From an uncultured Bacteroidales bacterium (lineage in GTDB: Bacteria; Bacteroidota; Bacteroidia; Bacteroidales; P3), in assembly GCA_949291555.1 (NCBI GenBank), contig CASEWE010000008.1:1-64000 (forward strand): 64,000 bases of DNA, written 5' to 3'. The stretch's first letter is position 1; each line of letters begins with the position of its first letter. The position numbers and the translations under genes were made by a program. The notes under the pieces were generated by a model, which did not search any database, was not told where the DNA came from, and saw only the letters and a program-made list of their open reading frames with translations. Positions 1 through 9,082 of this stretch are shown piece by piece.

Positions 1-175
1 CACCCCCAGCCCCATTCCCATCCTCAGCCCTATCTCCCGCCCCTAACCTATCCACCGGGAACCGGACATCCGCCTTGTTGCCGAAAAAATTCCAAATAAA
101 CCTTAATAACTGTTAATTAAATATAATTTTCAGGATTTTTTAGTTAAATAAAAATCAAAAAGAATCTCTGTCGAT

Positions 176-183
176 TACTTTTG
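176..183 (+). promoter_or_regulatory. Bacteroidota -7 promoter element (TACTTTTG)
   Basis: The octamer TACTTTTG fits the Bacteroidota TAnnTTTG -7 consensus and lies about 40 bp before the start of the giant surface-protein gene, in an AT-rich patch (about 90-180) that contrasts with the GC-rich surroundings. No clear TTG at -33 is seen. Bases 1-224 hold no supported gene. Confidence 0.5.
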
Positions 184-224
184 CCCGAAACGAAAAAACA
201 CGCTTCTAACCAATCCGTATCGCC

Positions 225-3200
225 ATGAAAAGAAAAGAACCCTTTCTTGCCGGACTGTTCTTCATCCTGTCCTGCCTGCCCTGGCTATGCTGCCTTCCAA
301 GCCCCCTGCAAGGCCAGACAGCCCCTTACGAGAACGTCTACCGGCTCACCGTCAAAGTCTCGCACAACTCCCGGGAATGTTCGCTGAAAAAAGACCACCA
401 TCATGTCTGGAGCGGGGCGAGCGCCTTTTTCGAATCGGAAATCCAGGAAGACTGGAGCTGCTTTGACACCCCTTTCTGGATAAATATCCAAGAAGGAGAA
501 GAAGGAACAAGCGCTTTCACCGGGCAATTCGAGATTCCGCTGAATAATTGCCTGAACTATTTCCCGCTCATCCACGAAGTCGATCTCGAGTCCTACGACC
601 TTGTCGTGACTCTCTCCTCCCGTCTCCCTTCCTTTTCCGGGGGAAGCCCCGTGACGGGTTCGAGCGAAAACCTGCCGGGCGGGAATGCGGAAAGCCCGCA
701 CCAGTACCAGCCCTATGTCCCCAACGAGCCGTTGCGCATTCCCTTGCGGGAGATGCTCAAGCACGGCTACAAGACCCGTACCGGATGCGAAACCATCGAA
801 TTGAGCCTGACACCTATCTGCAAGCCCGAAATCATGGGCACGCAAACCCGCTTCATCGGCTACCCATACACCTATGTGGTAAAAGCCAAGGCAGGCTGTC
901 CGGAACCTTACCAGTCCTCCTCGGGCATCTGCTTCTGGGAATACCTGCACCCCGGACTGCAAGAAGCTGTTGCTTTCGAAGGCAACGCTTCTTCTGTCTC
1001 GTTCGACCTCCGCAAGTTCCCCGATATTTCCATGGGCGAAAACGTGATCATCCGGCTATTGAACGGGGAAGAGAGCAATTCGCAAAACACCCGGGTCTTT
1101 TGCTTTTATCCCCAGATTCCCCAGCCCACCCGGACAATCACCCATCTGATCGCGCCCGGGCAAGCCGCTCTCGACAAACTCGAACTGCGGTTCGACCGCC
1201 AGCTGAACGCGGAGATGGACGAAGTCCTGACCAAGATAACCCTCTACGACTCGATTGCCGTCGACAACGGGGACGGGATTCCACAGTCGCATGTCCTCTA
1301 CCAAATGAACGTGAACATCACGCAACTGCCTTCTTCGCTCGTCCTGCCCGTGCAATTGCCAAGGGTCATGATGATAGACGAAGGAAGATACCACGTCAGC
1401 GTGGAGGGCACAGTCCGGGGAAGAAGCAACCGCGCGGAAGACAACACGGAAATCTACCCGGAAGAAATCCGGACCGCCATGTTCCAAGTGGTTCCCTTCC
1501 TTGTGAAACGCAATGCCGTGGACCTCAACGAGGTCGTCTTCACGCCCCCTCTCTGCCACGGGGGAAAGGGTTCGGTGCGGGTCAGTTTCAACCATACCTT
1601 GACCGCACCGGCATTCTACTGGATAAAAGAAAACGGGGAAAAAACCAAAATCCCATTCCGTTGCATCAAGCAAGGCAACCTGAGCTATCCGGAAAGCACC
1701 TACTACTACGACAGCCTCGAACCGGGCATGGAACAATTCGAGATACGCTTGCCGACGTTCTCTTCCGGGGGCTCCATCGGGTCGGTTTTCGAGGGAACTT
1801 CGCGCAAGGATGTTTCCGCCTACTTCTCGATCGACTTCTCGCAACCGGGAAAAATCGAAATCCCGGTCTCGAAAAAGGATGTCAGCGGCTACTACGGAAT
1901 CGATGGCATCCTGAACCCCTCGAAAGACGGGTTTGTCCGGGTCGACACGAAACAAGTGCCGAACGGGGCCCCTCCCTGCCGGGCCTATTACTACGATCTG
2001 GAACAAAGCCCTTTCTTCCGACACCCTTTCCAGGACGACACGCTCCATAGCCCCGGCGGCGGGCTTTACCGCATCGAGGTCGAAGACCGGAACGCTTGCC
2101 GGGAAGACACCATTGTCCGGGTCCTGAACCTCGAAAAAAGACTCCGCGTGCGCCTCCGGATAGAAGAGGAAATCCGATGCCACGGGCAACAAGAGGGGGC
2201 ATTGCGGGCCGAAGTGCTCGATGCCAGCAGCCAGCAGCTTGTTTTCCGGTGGTACAAAAACGGCATCCTCCTGCCCTCGGCGCATTCCGAAAGCCTGGCC
2301 GATGCCGGGGCGGGGACCTACCGGGTGGAACTTTCCTGCTTGGAAACCGGCATGGTTTCTTCCGACCGGATCGTGCTTCCCGAACCGGACGCCCTGTCCG
2401 TTGAAGTCTCGGAGTTCAGGGATATCTATTGCCACGGGGAAAAAGAGGGGTATATCGAAGTGAAAGCAGAAGGGGGCGTTCCCCCTTACGTGTTCGCGTG
2501 GGAAGACGGCGGGTTCGGGAAAAAACGCGAATACATAGGGGCCGGCACCCATACCGTGGAGGTCATCGATGCCAACGGCTGCCGGGCAAAGCTGTCGCAC
2601 ACGCTCACCCAGCCGGATTCGGCTTTCCAGATGGTCATCGACACCATCGTGCACGCCTTCTACGGCCCGGACGGGGAATGGAATCCCGGTGCCGTGGTCT
2701 TTCACGGGCAAGGCGGGACAAGGCCCTACGGGCCCGTACGGAGCCATTTTTCGGAAAACCCGCTCTCGTTAGACACCGGCCGTTACCTCTTCTTCCAATG
2801 GGATGCCTTGCATTGCCCCGATGAAAAGGAAGTGGAAATCCGGCAAATCCCTCCTTTGGAAATCTCCCTGTCCCAAGAGAACCGGATCCTGTGCCACGGG
2901 AACGCCCAAGCCTCGTGCAGCGTGTCCATCGAAGGCGGGATTGCGCCCTACGTGGTGCAATGGAGCCATGGTGCCGCCGGCACTTATGTGGAAAACCTGC
3001 AAGCCGGCGAATACCAAGTGCTTGCAATAGACAGAGTGGGTGCCCGCGCCACGGCCCGGATCCGCATTTCCGAACCGCCGCGCCTGAGCGCGAAGAAGCT
3101 CTTCTCGCGCAGCCCGGGCTATGCAGGCTGCATGGACGGGGAATGCGGGGATTCGCCCGAAGACGGCATCATCCGCCTGGAAGTCTCGGGAGGGACACCG

Positions 3201-6200
3201 CCTTACCGCTACCACTGGAAAAGGGACGGATCGGACTTGACCGGCCTGCAAGGCCCGGAAGCGGAAAACCTGCCGGGAGGGCTCTACCAAATCGATATTT
3301 CCGACCAGAACGACTGCCAGGTCCAGATTGTTGAAACGCTCAGGAAAATCCCCGCCCTGTCGGCCAAAATCCGCATCGCGCAGGAAATTTCCTGCCACGG
3401 GGAAAGCAACGGGGCGCTGCAAGCCGAAATTCAAGGAGGGCTGCCCCCTTACCGCATCGAATGGTTCCGGGCCGGGGAGGGCAGCCGGCCGGAAACGGGT
3501 TTCCCGGACGGGGAGAGTTCCTGGACCCCGATGGGGGAAGATGCCTTTCTTGCCGATGTCCCTGCCGGGATTTACGGCCTGAGGGTAACCGATTCCGGCG
3601 GCGTGACGGCCAAAGCCCTCCTGTCTTTGAAGCAAAAGGAATTGTTATCGATCCGGCTCGACAGCCTCCATGTCCCCTCCTATGCGGGAACAATCAACGG
3701 GCAAGAACCCGGGATTCCGCCCGACGGGTTCATCCGAGCGCGTTTCGAAGGCGGGACTCCGCCCTACCGGTACCGCTGGAGCGACCTTCCCCATCTTTCC
3801 GAAACGAACCCGCAGGCCGAAAGAACCGGACTTGAACCGGGCAACTACCTGCTGACCGTGACCGACCAGAAAGGCTGCTATGCCGATACGGTCTTTGCCT
3901 TGCCGGAAACGCCCGTCCTCCGCAGCCGGCTCGTCCTTGCCGATTCCATTTCCTGCTTCGGGGCAAACGACGGGGCGCTCCGCGCCGGAATCGAAGGCGG
4001 AACGCCGCCTTACGCCATCACCTGGCTTTTTGAAGGAAAACCTTTCGAACCCGGCTCCGACAGCATGGCTTCCGGCCTCGAACCCGGCTGGTACACCTTG
4101 CGGGCCGCAGACAAGAACGGCGTGGAAAGCCGCGACGAAGTATTCCTTCCCCAGCCCGACTCCTTGCGCCTGGAAATCGTGTCCGGAAACAGCCCCTGCC
4201 ATTCGGATTCTTCCGGCTTCGTGGAAGTTTTCCCCAAGGGGGGAACCGCACCGTATGCCTTCTCCTGGACAATCGACCGCCAAGAGATTTCCTTTTCAGG
4301 CAGCCGGCTCGAAAACTTGGAAAAAGGGATTGTGGCCGTGCGGGTAACGGACAAGAACGCCTGCACCGACCAAAAGCAAGCCGTCCTCCTTCCGCCCGAG
4401 CCCCTGCAAATCCTCGCCAAGCTCCAATCCCCCTCCTATGAAGGAAGCCTGTGGGGCGAAAAACCCGAAGAAGCGAACGACGGTTCCATCCTGCTGGAAA
4501 TACAAGGAGGAACACCGCCCTATTCCATCCTGTGGAACACCGGCGACACGAGCCTCGCGCTTTCCCGCCTCGATTCGGGCCGCTACCGCGTTTCCGTCCA
4601 AGACCGGAACGGCTGCATGGTTTCCCGCGCTTTCCGCTTGGATCGGACACCTGCGCTCCAAGCCCGGATTCTCGAAAAGCAAGGCATCCGCTGCCACGAC
4701 AGCGCAACGGCCGTCCTTTCGGCTCGCATCGAAGGCGGAAAGCCGCCCTACCGCTTGCAGTGGCTCAAAGACGGGGCGCCTTTCCTGTCCGACACCGCCC
4801 GGAACGCACCCGGATTGCGCGCCGGGGTCTACCATCTGCAAGTCTGGGACACCAACGGGGTTTCGAGCCGGGACAGCCTCTCCCTCTTGGAGCCTGCCCC
4901 GATTGCCTTGCAGGCAGAAGTCTCCGATGCCACGGCCTGGCATTTCAAGAACGGAAGCATCCGCCTTTCCGTCCAAGGCGGAACGCCCGGCTACGCCTGC
5001 CACTGGAACACGGGCCATACGGGCAGCAAACTCTTTGGAATCGGGCGCGGAAATTATTCCGTGATCGTTTACGACAGCCACCGATGCACGCAAAAGGCTT
5101 CTTTTCAGGTTTCGAGCCCGGACTCCCTCCTGCTGCTTTCCCATCTCGTGCAGAAAGCCCGGAAAGACAGTTCCGACGGTTCGATAACCTTGCATATCGC
5201 GGGTGGATTGGCGCCTTACGCGTACCAATGGACAACCGCCCAAGGAAGCCTGATAGCCGCAGAGAAGACGCATGCGCCCGTCATCCGGGCCGGGAACCTT
5301 CCGGCCGGATTGTACGGGTTCTCCTTGACAGACAGCGGCGGGGCTACGTTGCGGAGCCTTTTCGAAGTAAAGACGCTCGAGTCGCTTTCAGCCTCGATTT
5401 TCCTCTTGCAGGAGCCGCGCTGCCCCCGGCAGGCGGATGCCGTCCTGCAAGGATTCGCGCAAGGGGGAACGCCGCCTTATGTGCGGAGCTGGGAAAAATG
5501 GAACACGGATTCCGCCCGGTTCGAGGCCTGCGCCGGCAACGATTCGGTCTTGGGAATCCGCCCTGCCGGCCTTTACCGGTTTTCCGTCCGGGATGCTTCC
5601 TTGCAAGAAGCCGCCGACACGCTCCTTGTGCAAGATCCCCCCTCCATGCGCGTCCGCGGGAGCCTGCTCCACAACCCGGACTTGCCCGAAGGCTTCGACG
5701 GGGAGGTCTTCATCCGGGTGGAAGGCGGGAAGCCTCCCTACCGGATCCTCTGGAACGACACTTTGGAAAGCGAGCGGATCCTGGTGGAAAAATCCCGAAC
5801 GTACCGCGCCCGGATAACGGATGCCAACGGCTGCGAAGCCTTCTACTGCCCCGATACCTTGTTTTCGGCAAACATGCGGCTCTCCATCCGGCAAACGGGC
5901 TTCATCGATTGCCACGGCGGGGAAAACGCGGCCTTGGAGGCCGAAGTCTCCTACGGGAAGCCTCCTTTCCGCTTCCTTTGGTCGAACGGCGATACCGCTT
6001 CCCGGACCGCCGGGTTGAGCGCCGGTTTATATTCCGTGCGGGTGGAAGACGCTTTGGGCTTTGTCCGGGAATCCGGTGTCGAAGTTCCCGAACCCCGGCC
6101 CATGCAAGTCCGGGCCACGCTGCAAGAACCCGCCTGCCACGGAGAAAGCAACGGAAGCATCGACCTCCAGGCCGAAGGGGGCAGCGGCCTTCTCCAGTAC

Positions 6201-7355
6201 TTCTGGAACACCGGCCATGAAGGCAGCTTCATCGGCAATCTTGCCGCCGGAACTTATTCCGTGAAAATCCAGGATGAGAACCGGTGCCGGCAGACCGATA
6301 CTTTCCTTCTGCGGGAACCGGCCTTGCTGAAGGGGATGCTTGAAGTGGAGCCTGTGGATTGTCCCGGTGGAACGGGGCGGATCCGCTGGTGGGGCGAAGG
6401 CGGGACGGAACCTTATTCCTACGCCTGGGCTTTCTCTCCCGACAGCCTCGCTTCCCCGGACGCGCTGCCTTTGGCGGTTCCCGACCTCGCTTTGGCCGAA
6501 GCGGGCTTCTACCGGATTTCCGTGCAAGACAGCCAAGGATGCTCCTGGGACACCGCTATCCGGCTCGTTTCCCCGCCCGCCATCGAATACCGGCTCGACT
6601 CCCTGCTCTATCTCTGCCAAGGCCAGCGCCTTGCAATAGAAACCCGCCATGAGGGAACTTGGGAAAACATGGACTACATCTGGACTTTCCCCGATGGAAG
6701 CACGTCCTTCCTCTCCCGCATCGAAACCGTTCAGGAAGGCCTCCATACGCTCGTGCTGGTTCAGGACAAGAAATGCCTCTACCGCGACAGCCTCTACGTG
6801 AAGGGGTTCCCCGACAGCATCCATGCCGAGTTCTGGGTGAGCAGCCACATCGTTTCCGGCCAAAGCTGCCTTCTGGTGAACCTCTCGCGCTACACCCCCG
6901 ACAGCATCACCTGGATGCTGCCCCCGGAGGCCGAAATCGTGGAAAAAGCCGGGAATTACGTGGAGGTGGCCTTCCGCGACCCGGGCACTTACACCTTGGG
7001 CATGACCAGCCATAAGGGGCTTTGCTCGGAAAGCGTTTCCAAAACCGTCACCGTGTCCGATGCCAAGCAGGAACCCATGGAAACGGAAACAGGAAAACGG
7101 GCGCGATGGCGCGTTTACCCGAATCCTTCCCGCAAGGAATGCTACCTGCAAGTGTCCAGCCCGTCCCCGCTTTCGGCCCGGTACCGCCTTGTGCACGCCC
7201 TGACCGGCCAATGCGTGGAGAAAGGAGACTTGCTTTTGGAAGCCGGAGAGGAACGCAGCGTCCCGCTCTTCCAATCGAATCCCCTCGCCGGCCTCTACAT
7301 CCTTTTGATTGAACAAGACAATCTCAAACAGAGCTTCAAGCTGATACGGCTTTAA
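225..7355 (+). CDS. Giant secreted surface protein with about 18 SprB-type repeats and a T9SS type A sorting domain
   Basis: 2376 residues. Residues 1-31 form a signal peptide (hydrophobic core LAGLFFILSCLPWLCCL, cleavage near LQGQ-TA). Residues 32-640 are a non-repetitive N-terminal region. From about 640 to 2120 there are roughly 18 modules of 75-95 residues with the SprB-repeat signature: (S)CHGxxxGA.. at the start, GGTPPYxxxW in the middle, AGxYxLxVxDxxG at the end. A PKD-like segment (YIWTFPDGS) follows near 2148-2200. The last 85 residues are a T9SS type A sorting domain: RVYPNPSRKE near 2293 and GLYILLIEQ...FKLIRL at the end. SprB of flavobacteria is a gliding adhesin; the inference here is a T9SS-exported, cell-surface filament or adhesin. 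A role in gliding is not shown by the sequence. Start: the first ATG, followed directly by the signal peptide. Confidence 0.93.
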   Translation: MKRKEPFLAGLFFILSCLPWLCCLPSPLQGQTAPYENVYRLTVKVSHNSRECSLKKDHHHVWSGASAFFESEIQEDWSCFDTPFWINIQEGEEGTSAFTGQFEIPLNNCLNYFPLIHEVDLESYDLVVTLSSRLPSFSGGSPVTGSSENLPGGNAESPHQYQPYVPNEPLRIPLREMLKHGYKTRTGCETIELSLTPICKPEIMGTQTRFIGYPYTYVVKAKAGCPEPYQSSSGICFWEYLHPGLQEAVAFEGNASSVSFDLRKFPDISMGENVIIRLLNGEESNSQNTRVFCFYPQIPQPTRTITHLIAPGQAALDKLELRFDRQLNAEMDEVLTKITLYDSIAVDNGDGIPQSHVLYQMNVNITQLPSSLVLPVQLPRVMMIDEGRYHVSVEGTVRGRSNRAEDNTEIYPEEIRTAMFQVVPFLVKRNAVDLNEVVFTPPLCHGGKGSVRVSFNHTLTAPAFYWIKENGEKTKIPFRCIKQGNLSYPESTYYYDSLEPGMEQFEIRLPTFSSGGSIGSVFEGTSRKDVSAYFSIDFSQPGKIEIPVSKKDVSGYYGIDGILNPSKDGFVRVDTKQVPNGAPPCRAYYYDLEQSPFFRHPFQDDTLHSPGGGLYRIEVEDRNACREDTIVRVLNLEKRLRVRLRIEEEIRCHGQQEGALRAEVLDASSQQLVFRWYKNGILLPSAHSESLADAGAGTYRVELSCLETGMVSSDRIVLPEPDALSVEVSEFRDIYCHGEKEGYIEVKAEGGVPPYVFAWEDGGFGKKREYIGAGTHTVEVIDANGCRAKLSHTLTQPDSAFQMVIDTIVHAFYGPDGEWNPGAVVFHGQGGTRPYGPVRSHFSENPLSLDTGRYLFFQWDALHCPDEKEVEIRQIPPLEISLSQENRILCHGNAQASCSVSIEGGIAPYVVQWSHGAAGTYVENLQAGEYQVLAIDRVGARATARIRISEPPRLSAKKLFSRSPGYAGCMDGECGDSPEDGIIRLEVSGGTPPYRYHWKRDGSDLTGLQGPEAENLPGGLYQIDISDQNDCQVQIVETLRKIPALSAKIRIAQEISCHGESNGALQAEIQGGLPPYRIEWFRAGEGSRPETGFPDGESSWTPMGEDAFLADVPAGIYGLRVTDSGGVTAKALLSLKQKELLSIRLDSLHVPSYAGTINGQEPGIPPDGFIRARFEGGTPPYRYRWSDLPHLSETNPQAERTGLEPGNYLLTVTDQKGCYADTVFALPETPVLRSRLVLADSISCFGANDGALRAGIEGGTPPYAITWLFEGKPFEPGSDSMASGLEPGWYTLRAADKNGVESRDEVFLPQPDSLRLEIVSGNSPCHSDSSGFVEVFPKGGTAPYAFSWTIDRQEISFSGSRLENLEKGIVAVRVTDKNACTDQKQAVLLPPEPLQILAKLQSPSYEGSLWGEKPEEANDGSILLEIQGGTPPYSILWNTGDTSLALSRLDSGRYRVSVQDRNGCMVSRAFRLDRTPALQARILEKQGIRCHDSATAVLSARIEGGKPPYRLQWLKDGAPFLSDTARNAPGLRAGVYHLQVWDTNGVSSRDSLSLLEPAPIALQAEVSDATAWHFKNGSIRLSVQGGTPGYACHWNTGHTGSKLFGIGRGNYSVIVYDSHRCTQKASFQVSSPDSLLLLSHLVQKARKDSSDGSITLHIAGGLAPYAYQWTTAQGSLIAAEKTHAPVIRAGNLPAGLYGFSLTDSGGATLRSLFEVKTLESLSASIFLLQEPRCPRQADAVLQGFAQGGTPPYVRSWEKWNTDSARFEACAGNDSVLGIRPAGLYRFSVRDASLQEAADTLLVQDPPSMRVRGSLLHNPDLPEGFDGEVFIRVEGGKPPYRILWNDTLESERILVEKSRTYRARITDANGCEAFYCPDTLFSANMRLSIRQTGFIDCHGGENAALEAEVSYGKPPFRFLWSNGDTASRTAGLSAGLYSVRVEDALGFVRESGVEVPEPRPMQVRATLQEPACHGESNGSIDLQAEGGSGLLQYFWNTGHEGSFIGNLAAGTYSVKIQDENRCRQTDTFLLREPALLKGMLEVEPVDCPGGTGRIRWWGEGGTEPYSYAWAFSPDSLASPDALPLAVPDLALAEAGFYRISVQDSQGCSWDTAIRLVSPPAIEYRLDSLLYLCQGQRLAIETRHEGTWENMDYIWTFPDGSTSFLSRIETVQEGLHTLVLVQDKKCLYRDSLYVKGFPDSIHAEFWVSSHIVSGQSCLLVNLSRYTPDSITWMLPPEAEIVEKAGNYVEVAFRDPGTYTLGMTSHKGLCSESVSKTVTVSDAKQEPMETETGKRARWRVYPNPSRKECYLQVSSPSPLSARYRLVHALTGQCVEKGDLLLEAGEERSVPLFQSNPLAGLYILLIEQDNLKQSFKLIRL

Positions 7356-7361
7356 GCCAAA

Positions 7362-7397
7362 GGCGGCCCCGCACCCTTACGGGCAAGCGGGGCCGCC
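7362..7397 (+). terminator. Strong GC hairpin after the SprB-repeat gene
   Basis: Perfect 11-bp inverted repeat (GGCGGCCCCGC ... GCGGGGCCGCC) with a 14-nt loop, 6 bp after the stop codon. There is no U-tract after it, so it may be an RNA-stabilising 3' end or a Rho-type stop rather than a classic intrinsic terminator. Confidence 0.45.
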
Positions 7398-7492
7398 CGG
7401 GAAACGCCCCTCCGGTTCCCAAGCCGGATCCAAGCCGGAAAGGGAAGAACCTTTCCGCAAAAACGCAATGCAAACCCAAAAACGAAACATCG

Positions 7493-8950
7493 ATGAAAAA
7501 CCTTGCCTTCCGATGGCTCTACATCCTTTGCCTCTTTGCCCTTGCCGGAGGCCCGGCCCGATCCCAGACGGTTTCCCCCGTCTTCTCGCAAACCCTTTTG
7601 CAAACCCCCTACCTCTACCGGCTGCAAGACTGGGCCGACATGCCGGCCCAACGCCTCCAAGTACGGTTGAGGATGCTCGATACCCGGGTCGGGACAGCCA
7701 CCCTTTACCTGAAGATGGAACTGGAATCCGAACGGATCAAGCTCGGCAACCCCTATCCCCTGCCTATCGGCATCAATCTTTCCGGCGGCGAAGAAATCGT
7801 CTTGGACGGCTCGCAACTGGGCATTTACTTCCTTGGATCGAACCTGCACGTGAGCGGAGCCGATGCTTCGCAATTCCATGCTACGGGGGGCATACTTCCC
7901 GATGGCGTGTACGAATTGAGGTTCAAAGCCTACGAGGCCGCTTCGGGCAACCAGGTCTCCATTCAGGAAACACCCGCCATGTTCCATCTGGTTTCGTCCG
8001 AGCCTCCGCTCATCACTTTTCCGGCCGAGAATGCCACCGTCTTTTTCAAAGAACCTTGCCAGATCCGCTTCCAATGGCTGCCCCGGCACCTGCAAGCCGC
8101 AGCGGGATTCCAGACCGAATACTTGTTTGAAATCGCGGAAATACCGCAAGGGGTGGACAACTGGAAGGAATATTTCCATACGCTGCCCTTGATTCACAGC
8201 CAAAACACCTCCGCATGCTTCGTGGACTACGGCCCGCACGAACCCGAACTTCTCCCGGAAAAAGCGTATGCTATCCGGGTGCAAGCCCGTTGCACCAACG
8301 CCATGGGCGAAAACCTCTACATCAAAAACGAAGGCTACAGCCAAGTGCAGCGGTTTTCTTACAAGGAGACCTGCCCGGCGGTTTCCGGCGTGCGGATCGA
8401 CCAGGTTACATCCCAATCGGCCCGAATCTCCTGGAACGAACCCGTAGAAGCCCGAAGCTACAAGCTCCTCTACCGGAAGAACGGGAAACCGGACGCGCGC
8501 TGGTTCAGCCTCGATGAGGAACTGCCCGTTGGAAGCCAGTCCGCAACGCTTCCGGACCTGAAGCCTTCCACCGGCTACGAGTGCAAGATCCAGACCCATT
8601 GCGTCCACACCTGCAGCCAGGACGATGTTGTCTACCGGTTCACCACGCTTTCAAAAGACAACGCGTCTTTGGAATGCGGCAACCACAACCTTTCCCCGGA
8701 TTCCTCCCGCAGCACCCAGCCTTTGGAAAAGCTCATGCGGTTCGACCAGATCCGGACGGCCAACGGGTTTGTCATAGAAGTGGAAGAGGCGCAAGGCGAA
8801 CAGGGCACTTTCAGCGGGAGCGGCTACACCCGCATTCCCTTGCTTGCCAATACGGGGGTGAAAGTGAAGTTCAAGAACGTTTTCATCAACAAGAACTACG
8901 AATTGGTCTCCGGAAGCATCGAAGCCGAGAAAGACAAGAACAGCCTATGA
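7493..8950 (+). CDS. Secreted TANFOR / fibronectin type III protein, possibly a shortened member of a larger family
   Basis: 485 residues. Signal peptide at 1-25 (LYILCLFALAGGPARSQ). Residues 26-170 read as a TANFOR-type domain known from Tannerella and other Bacteroidota (QTPYLYRLQDW..., IGINLSGGEEIVLDGSQL, LPDGVYELRFKAYEAASG). A second segment (PLITFPAENATVFF...IRFQWLPRHL) follows, then one fibronectin III domain at about 293-388 (ARISWNEPVEARSYKLLYRKNG). The last 70 residues (GFVIEVEEAQGEQGTFSGSGYTRIP...) look like the opening of the region that in longer relatives continues for many hundreds of residues; here a stop follows. It lies 137 bp after the SprB-repeat gene on the same strand. 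No sorting domain is visible. Family call moderate; role unknown, probably surface-associated. Confidence 0.72.
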   Translation: MKNLAFRWLYILCLFALAGGPARSQTVSPVFSQTLLQTPYLYRLQDWADMPAQRLQVRLRMLDTRVGTATLYLKMELESERIKLGNPYPLPIGINLSGGEEIVLDGSQLGIYFLGSNLHVSGADASQFHATGGILPDGVYELRFKAYEAASGNQVSIQETPAMFHLVSSEPPLITFPAENATVFFKEPCQIRFQWLPRHLQAAAGFQTEYLFEIAEIPQGVDNWKEYFHTLPLIHSQNTSACFVDYGPHEPELLPEKAYAIRVQARCTNAMGENLYIKNEGYSQVQRFSYKETCPAVSGVRIDQVTSQSARISWNEPVEARSYKLLYRKNGKPDARWFSLDEELPVGSQSATLPDLKPSTGYECKIQTHCVHTCSQDDVVYRFTTLSKDNASLECGNHNLSPDSSRSTQPLEKLMRFDQIRTANGFVIEVEEAQGEQGTFSGSGYTRIPLLANTGVKVKFKNVFINKNYELVSGSIEAEKDKNSL

Positions 8951-9082
8951 CACGAATCCGGAAATGCGCGGCCAAACCGTTGCCGTGCAAAGGCTTCCCT
9001 GCACTCTTCCGCCCCGCACGCGCCCTGAGCGGCCGATGCGCGGAATGCGCGGCGAAGGCACGGCGAAGGCGCGGCGGCACCG

